Assembly: GCA_017463615.1 (NCBI GenBank)
Contig: JAFTOU010000016.1
Coordinates: 310,001-374,000 of the forward strand
Source of the DNA: Alistipes sp.
GTDB taxonomy: Bacteria; Bacteroidota; Bacteroidia; Bacteroidales; Rikenellaceae
Length of the DNA: 64,000 nt
Direction: 5' to 3'
In this document: in pieces, positions 57,815 through 64,000 of the stretch
Layout of the letters: each line of letters opens with the position of its first letter
Position numbering within the stretch: position 1 is the stretch's first letter
Notes under the pieces: generated by a model
Seen by the model: the letters and a program-made list of their open reading frames with translations, nothing else
What the model was told of the DNA's origin: nothing
Database searches by the model: none
Made by a program: the position numbers and the translations under genes

Positions 57815-60460
57815 CTACTCAAGCATTGCGTCACAGTTTAGTATAGTCTGCGACTTGTCGTAAATAAGGTAATAGGCTCCCACCTGCCAAGCATAGCATA
57901 TATCCGAGGCGTCAAAGATGATGTTCGGATTGTCCGATATGTCAAGGTAGTAGATAAGCGTAGATATTGTATCCTCCACCTTGCGGATGTCGTTAGAGCC
58001 GATATAGAGGCCACGCAGACCCTTATGGTTGAAGATACCCTGCGGCCACTCGCGCATACAACGCTCGCCCTTCTCGTTACGCTGCGAGCGCAGACCGTAG
58101 ACCGTAAGGTAGAAGCTATCCAACGGCTCAAATGGGAAGTGGTCAAACTGGTTGAACGAGAGCTCCACACCATAGAGATATGGCAGATTTACGGCGTGCA
58201 TCTCGCGCGGGAGACTCTTGAGGTTGTTCCACGACAGGTCCATAGAGGACATATAGATAGAGTTCTCGTACTCAAACGACCCCTCTGGAATCTCGTCTAT
58301 ATTACAGCCACGCAGGATGATATACGATACGAGCGAGTTGGTCGTAGCCAGCGCCTTTGGATACTTCGTCAGCTTAGGGTTCTGCGCCAGCGAGAATGTC
58401 TCCGCCTTCAGTCCGCGGTAAGAGCCATCCTCCTCGCCCTCAAAGCCGTCAATATCGTTACCCGACAGGTCTAACGAGGTGAGCGCTGCGCTACTCTTTG
58501 CCGAGAAGATATTTGGCACCTTCTTCAGGCGGTTGTACTTCACAGAGAAACTCTCCGAGTCGGCATAGCCACAGAAGTAGCCCTCGCTATCGGCTGGCAG
58601 GCTCTCCAACAGGTTGTTGTCAAGGTAGAGCTGCACTGGCGATACGGACTTACCGAGCGGATGAACCTTTGAAATCTTGTTGTATGCCAAATCCAGCAGC
58701 GACATCTTAGTCATATTGCGGAAAGACTCTGGAAGCTCCTCCAGACTATTCTGGCGGGCATAGAGAATCTGAATCTTCTCCTTAGATGCGCCATTTGCCA
58801 GTGCCTCAAAGCCGGCATAAATCTGCTCGGCACTCCACTGCGAGTTGTTAGAGATGTTGATAGATACCAGCTCCGGCATACGGGCAATCTGCACTGGGAA
58901 GGTGGTGAGCTTAGAGCAGTTGTAGAGCTCAAAGTCGGTGCAGGATACCAGGTCGCCAATCTCCTCTGGCAGGCTCTCAATCTCGCCATTGGCGATGAAG
59001 AGGTACTGCAACTTTGTCAGGCGGCCAATCTCGGCAGGGATGCTCTTCAGACCATTGCAGAGCGTGCCGTGGTTGGTGTCCATCTTCTGGATAAACTGCG
59101 TGCCACTCTTGCGGTCAATAATATCACTCTCCTTCATCGTCTTGTAGAGCGATGTGGCAGCAATCTCTATATTGTGCTCCGCCAGCGCACGAGCACAAGG
59201 CTCAGCCATCTGCGTTGCAGGGTGAATCATTCGCAGATACTCGCCGTGGCTCTGCAGACGGGTAGCGTTACGCTCGGCGAGGGACTTGCTACTATCCAGC
59301 GTAGGGTCGTAGGAGAGCAGGTTGTTATCGTTGTGCGTGCCGAGGTAGAGCTCTACAAGCTCCGTCAGCTGACCGATAGCGGGGCTTAGATGACCGCGGA
59401 AGGCAAAGCCGCTGATGTCAATCTTCGCCACGCGACCATTGGCGTGCAGCTCCACACCCGGCTGGTCGCCCCACAGGTCGGGGTCTTTGTTGAACTCCCA
59501 GTTGCAGCCGCGAGTCCAGTTCTCGCCCACATAGTACCAACGCTCGCCATCAAGGCTCTTCCAAATCTCATAGAGGGCGTAGTAGTCCTTCAGGTACTCG
59601 TCGCTCTGGTAGAGCGAGACGAGCACATCCGCCTCGGTAGTAACATTGTCCGTAACGGTAAACTCCGAGAGCTTCGGCGAACTATTGCTCTCCAGCAGAT
59701 TCTTATCCTTGTCGTAGGTCTCGTACGCCACCACGCGATACTTCGCCGCTGGGAGCGATACCAACGAGTCGCAGAGGATGGTAGAGGTGCGGTAGCCGCT
59801 CTTGTCGCTCATACGGTCATCCTCGTCAAAGTGCATAGAGAACTCCGCCTTCATCTTCTCAACCTTTATCGGGTTGGTAACACTTCCCGATGCGAGCAGC
59901 TGACCCACGGTAAGGGTCACATAGCTAACCTCGTCAAGGGTATACTGGCGGGTAACGGCGCGAGTAGGAGCCTCCGAGAAGTCCTCCTTATCCTTCTTGA
60001 GGGTAAAAAGCACCGTGCCTCGCTCGGCAACCTTCACTGTAATGTCGTGCATAGTAAGTCCGCCGCTAACCACCTCAAAAGAGCTCTGGGTCTCTGGCGC
60101 GCCGGCATATACCAGCTCGTCGGCAGTATCATAGAGCGAGAAGGATACCAGACGGTACTCACCCGTAAGCAGCTGCAGCTTATCCGAGCGCAGACCCATC
60201 TCCTCCGCCCCCTCTACGGCGTGCAGCGGCAGCGTCTGGGCGATAGTGGTCTCGCCATAGCCCAGCGTGACCTTCACCTTGCAAGCCTCGGCAAGGTAGT
60301 CCAGCGTACCCTTCACCGCGCGGGTAGAGTCGTAGGATGCCGCCTTGTAGAGCTTGAATTGTGCATATCCGTAGTCGTCGTTGCGATAGTCGGGCGCAGA
60401 CTCCTTACTACAGCCGACAAAGAGCAGGACTATGGATAGTATTGAAACAAATCTTTTCAT
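57815..60460 (-). CDS. Large leucine-rich-repeat lipoprotein (DUF4458-like)
   Basis: 881 aa from the ATG at 60460 (MKRFVSILSIVLLFVGC). N-terminal region of about 270 residues with two similar beta segments (YAQFKLYKAASYDSTRAV...; YVTLTVGQLLASGSV...) resembles DUF4458. A short 'SLDGERWYYVGENWTRGCNW' module precedes more than ten leucine-rich repeats (LTELVELYLGTHNDN..., LTKLQYLFIANGEIESLPEEIGDL..., MSLLDLAYNKISKVHPLG). Its start overlaps the preceding stop by one base. Probably a surface ligand-binding protein of the SusD locus. Confidence 0.78.
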   Translation of the reverse strand: MKRFVSILSIVLLFVGCSKESAPDYRNDDYGYAQFKLYKAASYDSTRAVKGTLDYLAEACKVKVTLGYGETTIAQTLPLHAVEGAEEMGLRSDKLQLLTGEYRLVSFSLYDTADELVYAGAPETQSSFEVVSGGLTMHDITVKVAERGTVLFTLKKDKEDFSEAPTRAVTRQYTLDEVSYVTLTVGQLLASGSVTNPIKVEKMKAEFSMHFDEDDRMSDKSGYRTSTILCDSLVSLPAAKYRVVAYETYDKDKNLLESNSSPKLSEFTVTDNVTTEADVLVSLYQSDEYLKDYYALYEIWKSLDGERWYYVGENWTRGCNWEFNKDPDLWGDQPGVELHANGRVAKIDISGFAFRGHLSPAIGQLTELVELYLGTHNDNNLLSYDPTLDSSKSLAERNATRLQSHGEYLRMIHPATQMAEPCARALAEHNIEIAATSLYKTMKESDIIDRKSGTQFIQKMDTNHGTLCNGLKSIPAEIGRLTKLQYLFIANGEIESLPEEIGDLVSCTDFELYNCSKLTTFPVQIARMPELVSINISNNSQWSAEQIYAGFEALANGASKEKIQILYARQNSLEELPESFRNMTKMSLLDLAYNKISKVHPLGKSVSPVQLYLDNNLLESLPADSEGYFCGYADSESFSVKYNRLKKVPNIFSAKSSAALTSLDLSGNDIDGFEGEEDGSYRGLKAETFSLAQNPKLTKYPKALATTNSLVSYIILRGCNIDEIPEGSFEYENSIYMSSMDLSWNNLKSLPREMHAVNLPYLYGVELSFNQFDHFPFEPLDSFYLTVYGLRSQRNEKGERCMREWPQGIFNHKGLRGLYIGSNDIRKVEDTISTLIYYLDISDNPNIIFDASDICYAWQVGAYYLIYDKSQTILNCDAMLE

Positions 60461-62448
60461 TATTGAGCAATATTGAGTGTACAAATAAGTACCAGCTCGC
60501 CCTGTCCAAAGACAAGTGCGCCAGTCTTACCATTACCTGTATTAGCATTCATCGTAACCACCTGATACTCCTCGCTATACTCATACTTGAGCCAACTTTC
60601 GTCAGCGCTATCTACATAGCTCCACTCCTGTGGCAGACCATTGAGCATAGAGAGGTTTGGAGTGGCGGTGGTGTAGGTGAGGTGATATACCTTCTCGCCA
60701 TAAGAGGCATACTTAATATAGAGGTCGCCCGAGGTAAGCTCCTCCAATGTAGAACCCTGCTGTGCAGCATAATCTGGGTAGCCGAAAGCAACGCCCTCTG
60801 TACCCTGAGCCGCAGACTCATTGTAGCGACAGAAGAGCAGAGCAAAGACGCCACTCTCGTCTACGAAGGTTACAACGCCCTCGTAGTCGCCCGTCATAGC
60901 GTTCTTAGCCGCTGCGGCTGTAGACTTGGTGGTATCCATCTGGATGCGCACCTTCTCGTTATTTGTGCCAAATACGGTAGTTGTAATCCACGCGGTGCTA
61001 CCCGAAATCTCTACAAGCGAGCCATTTGCATCAAATGAGTAGCACTTGATTGCAGTGTAAGGGCGAACAACATTCACATACCAATCCTCGTGCGCCCACT
61101 CAGAGGTGTAGAGCACATCGTAGCCTACGGTAGTGCCGGCGAACTCGCTGAAAATCCAGTGGCTACCCTCCAGCTGGTCGATATTGCTACCAGCCGCCTC
61201 CATAGCCTGCTCGCCCACAATCTCAATAGAGCCAGGGTTACCAGCCTGCTCCACGGTAGTTACCACATACTGCTGATAGTCAGGCGAAATCTGGTCGTTC
61301 ACAGCAATAACATCAATATCGTTTGTAGCTACGCTCTGTGGCATCACAAGCACCACAGCGCGGCGCGGAGCGCCCTCGTTCTGAACTGCGGAGAGTGAGA
61401 GAGTACGACGCTGGATAACATCCTCATTAGCGCTATCCCACGCAGCATACTCTGCAGTGAGCCACTCAGGTGCGAGTGTTGGCTGCACAAGACCTGCCGC
61501 CTCGGTAAACTCTACAACAGCTACAGCAGAGCCATTAACAGCTGTAACAGAGCCATTTACACCACCCTCAACATACTCGCCAACCATAGAGCTATATACC
61601 AGACCCTGATAGTTGAACTGGGTTGTAGCCGAAAAGCCCTCAACGGTAAAAATCTCAGTCGCCGCAGGGATAGTAACCTTCAGCTGGCCGACGCTCTTAT
61701 CTGTCGCAACGGCATCTACGAAGCTGAGCACAGCGCTCTGCTCGGTCATAGGGTACTTTGCCGAGTTGCCCTTAATCCAGAGCTCGGTAGTACCAGCCTT
61801 GCCGCCCTCAATAGGGACAATCCACTCTGGCGTGCCATCTACAATCCAGTCAAAGTTGCTGACTACCTTCACGCGGGTTGAGTAGAGTGCCATCTCCTGA
61901 GGCCAAATCATCTTCATACCCTCCGCTGGGCACTCGGTGCTCTGGTAGGCGTAGGTCTGCTCGCCCTCGGTAGCATAGCTGAAGGCGTTATCCTCAACAA
62001 CAACGGAGTAGATCTTCATCTCGCGCTCCTTATGCGAGAGTGTAAGTGTTGCAATAGTGCGGCTCTCGCCCTGCATGGTCATGGTAACCTCGCAGATGTG
62101 GTCGGCGTCAAACTCCTCAACATTAGCCACAACGACAGTAATCTCGTGTGTACCCTTATCGCCACGCAGCTTATAGACGAGGTTGTCGCCACTGCGGAGC
62201 TGGAAGTATGCTGCCGTAGCCTCTGGCACGCTAACCTCCCACGCCATATTTGGCTCAATAGTGAGGGTATACTCGCTACCAGCGACAACATTATCGGTTA
62301 CAGCCTCCGGGAAGGCGGGACTCTCTACCTGAGGCTTATCGTCTGGGTTGTTAGGGTCCTCAGGAGTTGGGGTTGGGTCATTGCCACAAGAGGCAAAGAG
62401 CAGAATGGTTGCAAGCAGTGCGCTCGCGGTTCTAAACATAGCTTTCAT
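60460..62448 (-). CDS. BACON-like multi-domain lipoprotein
   Basis: 662 aa. Lipoprotein signal (SALLATILLFASC) followed by an acidic Pro-rich spacer (GNDPTPTPEDPNNPDD). At least three BACON-like repeats can be seen: VAGSEYTLTIEPNMAWEVSVPE, then TRVKVVSNFDWIVDGTPEWIVPIEGGKAG, then SAVAVVEFTEAAGLVQPTLAPEWLT. The C-terminal half is beta rich (VYHLTYTTATPNLSMLNGLPQEW). Often such proteins sit next to SusCD pairs and bind glycans or proteins. May belong to the DUF5003 group, not verified. Confidence 0.7.
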   Translation of the reverse strand: MKAMFRTASALLATILLFASCGNDPTPTPEDPNNPDDKPQVESPAFPEAVTDNVVAGSEYTLTIEPNMAWEVSVPEATAAYFQLRSGDNLVYKLRGDKGTHEITVVVANVEEFDADHICEVTMTMQGESRTIATLTLSHKEREMKIYSVVVEDNAFSYATEGEQTYAYQSTECPAEGMKMIWPQEMALYSTRVKVVSNFDWIVDGTPEWIVPIEGGKAGTTELWIKGNSAKYPMTEQSAVLSFVDAVATDKSVGQLKVTIPAATEIFTVEGFSATTQFNYQGLVYSSMVGEYVEGGVNGSVTAVNGSAVAVVEFTEAAGLVQPTLAPEWLTAEYAAWDSANEDVIQRRTLSLSAVQNEGAPRRAVVLVMPQSVATNDIDVIAVNDQISPDYQQYVVTTVEQAGNPGSIEIVGEQAMEAAGSNIDQLEGSHWIFSEFAGTTVGYDVLYTSEWAHEDWYVNVVRPYTAIKCYSFDANGSLVEISGSTAWITTTVFGTNNEKVRIQMDTTKSTAAAAKNAMTGDYEGVVTFVDESGVFALLFCRYNESAAQGTEGVAFGYPDYAAQQGSTLEELTSGDLYIKYASYGEKVYHLTYTTATPNLSMLNGLPQEWSYVDSADESWLKYEYSEEYQVVTMNANTGNGKTGALVFGQGELVLICTLNIAQ

Positions 62449-62475
62449 ATCTCTATTTTTTTATTATTAACAACA

Positions 62476-63375
62476 CTAAAGTCCCTCGCGCATAAGGCGC
62501 TCAGCCTCCTCGTCAGAGACCCACTCAAAGACATTGTAGAAGTGGCCTACAGTACCTACCATCTCGCCCAAATCCTCCACATAGACATGGAGCCAGAGCA
62601 CAGCAAAACGCTGGCAGGAGTTGAAGTAGGAGTCGTATAGCGGGCTATCGTCGCACAGAATGTGGTTGTCGCCCAATATCTGACCGAAGACCGAAGCCTC
62701 GTCGCTGACAACCTGGTCGGCATCCATAGTAATGCGCGGAGCGGCTGCATCCGTAGGGTCAAACGACATAGTTACATCGTAGCCATTGAAGAAGCAGTCG
62801 CGGATGATAATCATATTCTGCTCCGTAGGGTGCGGCTCGGTGTAGACCAGCTTCTGGAACGAGCTATTCTCGCCTGGATAGCTACGCAAGAAGAGCGACG
62901 AGAGGACAGCATAGCCCGTAAAGTTGTTACGGTCGTATGGACAGCTCTTGTACATCACCACCTTGGTGCAGTCCGAATCCTTGTAGAGCTCCCACTTGAG
63001 CTTTGGATTCATCACCAGTCGGAGCTTGAAGCCCAGCGAGTCTGTAGCCTCAATATTATCGTAGATACCCTCCACCTCCACATCGGCAGCGGTAGCACCT
63101 GCAGGGATGGTAACACTATTGGAGAGCAGGCGGTAGTGCTTGCCCTCAATGGCGTTGCTACCGGCGTCTACAACCTCCACGCCGAAGGTGCGGTCGTAGT
63201 TACGCGCCACGGTAGATGCCACAGCTACGCGGAAGGTGCTCTTATCCTGCTGCACCATATTGGTAGAGAGGCTATCGGCAAACATCACATACTCGGCATC
63301 CGAGTAGGTGGTATACTGCTCCTTACAGCCTACAAGGGCGAGCAGTATTATTATATATATAGGTAACTTTCTCAT
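62476..63375 (-). CDS. Lipoprotein, DUF4984-like
   Basis: 299 aa. Lipobox in IIILLALVGC. A DUF4843/DUF4984-type N-terminal pattern: YTTYSDAEYVMFADSLSTNMVQQDKSTFRVAVASTVARNYDRTFGVEVVDAGSNAIEGKHYRLLSNSVTIPAGATAADVEVEG, a Calx-beta-like strand set that Bacteroidota use beside SusD. C-terminal half (FTGYAVLSSLFLRSYPGE...FFNGYDVTMSFDP) is beta rich. Follows susD by three bases. Confidence 0.72.
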   Translation of the reverse strand: MRKLPIYIIILLALVGCKEQYTTYSDAEYVMFADSLSTNMVQQDKSTFRVAVASTVARNYDRTFGVEVVDAGSNAIEGKHYRLLSNSVTIPAGATAADVEVEGIYDNIEATDSLGFKLRLVMNPKLKWELYKDSDCTKVVMYKSCPYDRNNFTGYAVLSSLFLRSYPGENSSFQKLVYTEPHPTEQNMIIIRDCFFNGYDVTMSFDPTDAAAPRITMDADQVVSDEASVFGQILGDNHILCDDSPLYDSYFNSCQRFAVLWLHVYVEDLGEMVGTVGHFYNVFEWVSDEEAERLMREGL

Positions 63376-63378
63376 CTC

Positions 63379-64000
63379 TTAGTTACTTTCGTTAGGTTGA
63401 ACAAGTGAGCCCGGAGCCTCAATCTCGTGCACAGGGATAGGCCATACAAAGAGTGGATGGTCTGCCTTGATGCTCAGCGAGCTACCCTCCTTGAGCGAGT
63501 TAGACTGCGGTGTGCGGGTAAAGCCCTCGCCACCGCGATAGAGCGTACCCCAGCGCTTGATATCCTGCAGGCGGAAACCCTCCATATAGAGCTCACGAAC
63601 ACGCTCGGCAGCAATCTGCTCAATATAGTTATCGGCTGTAAGGCTTATGCTACCACCTCCTGCAATACGCGAAGCGCGCAGAGTGGTCAAATCCTTAGAG
63701 GCAGCCGAGAAGTTTGGCGTGCTCTGACGGCAGTATGCCTCGGCACGAATAAGGTACTGCTCTGCCAGTCGGAAAGGCTTTGGCATAACGATATGATAGA
63801 GCAGGGCGTTATTTATAAAGTCCTGATTTCCAAAGTACTTAACCAGCAGCGGATACTGCAAGCCGTGACTATAGCCCGTCTGCAGAGTGTAGAAGTAGCT
63901 GCTGTAGCGCATATCGCTATCCGAGTAGAGGTCCAGCACCCACTGCGCAGGGACATAGTCGGGATAGTAGTATGTGTAGTCGTTGTTAAAGCCGAGGAAG
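63379..64000 (-). CDS. SusD/RagB-family outer-membrane nutrient-binding lipoprotein, C-terminal part
   Basis: The frame is open to the window end (FLGFNNDYTYYYPDYVPAQWVLDLYSDSDMR...), so the N-terminus lies outside; a GTG at 63939 is an internal Val. C-terminal SusD signatures: KPFRLAEQYLIRAEAYCRQ...AASKDLTTLRASRIAGG, IAAERVRELYMEGFRLQDIKRWGTLYRG, and the final HPLFVWPIPVHEIEAPGSLVQPNESN. SusD partners a TonB-dependent SusC (expected just beyond 64000) to capture oligomers for import. With the downstream S8 peptidase and LRR proteins, peptide or glycoprotein is a more likely substrate than plain polysaccharide. Confidence 0.9.
   Translation of the reverse strand, partial: FLGFNNDYTYYYPDYVPAQWVLDLYSDSDMRYSSYFYTLQTGYSHGLQYPLLVKYFGNQDFINNALLYHIVMPKPFRLAEQYLIRAEAYCRQSTPNFSAASKDLTTLRASRIAGGGSISLTADNYIEQIAAERVRELYMEGFRLQDIKRWGTLYRGGEGFTRTPQSNSLKEGSSLSIKADHPLFVWPIPVHEIEAPGSLVQPNESN

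Overview
The window is chromosomal DNA from a member of the Bacteroidales, possibly Alistipes/Rikenellaceae-like (genus is a low-confidence guess). Three things support the order: many promoters match the Bacteroidota sigma consensus (TTTG or TTG, 19-22 bases, TAnnTTTG); there are many lipoproteins with Bacteroidota-type families (SusD, BACON, DUF4458-like, DUF4984-like, DUF1573, DUF4252-like); and most genes run on the minus strand in long, tightly packed operons. No tRNA, rRNA, CRISPR array or complete insertion sequence was seen.

Layout. 0-5 kb: the end of thiL, a secreted esterase, and an operon of divergent sigma factor, small protein and SpoT/RelA homologue whose synthetase half looks disabled. 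5-20 kb: housekeeping genes (gapA, MlaEF-type ABC transporter, rpsF-rpsR-rplI, YeiH-type transporter, phosphate-selective-type porin, PHP phosphoesterase, DUF177-rpmF-plsX, secreted glycoside-hydrolase-like lipoprotein, sodium/solute symporter). 20-31 kb: exported bleomycin-hydrolase-type peptidase with an SGNH hydrolase, two tandem paralogous FAD enzymes, a flavin reductase operon and gdhA. 30.8-31.5 kb: a non-coding locus with two long direct repeats and strong hairpins. 31.8-36 kb: glpABC. 36-38 kb: an ECF sigma/anti-sigma/outer-membrane operon. 38-41 kb: an orphan phage terminase next to a cI/LexA-type repressor. 42.7-52.6 kb: an AT-rich seven-gene operon of unknown function. 53-64 kb: an envelope operon beginning with SusD (cut by the window end) and running through BACON, leucine-rich-repeat and subtilase lipoproteins.

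The most interesting system is the operon at 42.7-52.6 kb. It encodes a 69-aa peptide, a 118-aa radical-SAM fragment, a periplasmic von Willebrand A protein with a cytoplasmic tail, a 918-aa tubulin/FtsZ-superfamily GTPase, a 959-aa coiled-coil protein ending in a transglutaminase-like domain, a membrane-anchored transglutaminase-like protein and a 98-aa helical protein. Its promoter lies inside a 333-bp segment bounded by a perfect 21-bp inverted repeat, the architecture of Bacteroidales invertible promoters, so the system is probably phase-variable. The promoter faces the operon in this copy.

A second unexplained signal is a family of eight ~125-bp nested palindromes. Seven sit at or within 3 bases of the stop codon of a minus-strand gene (one overlaps the coding end), and the eighth abuts an RNA-terminator-like T tract. 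Their stems differ in sequence but stay complementary, which suggests selection on structure.
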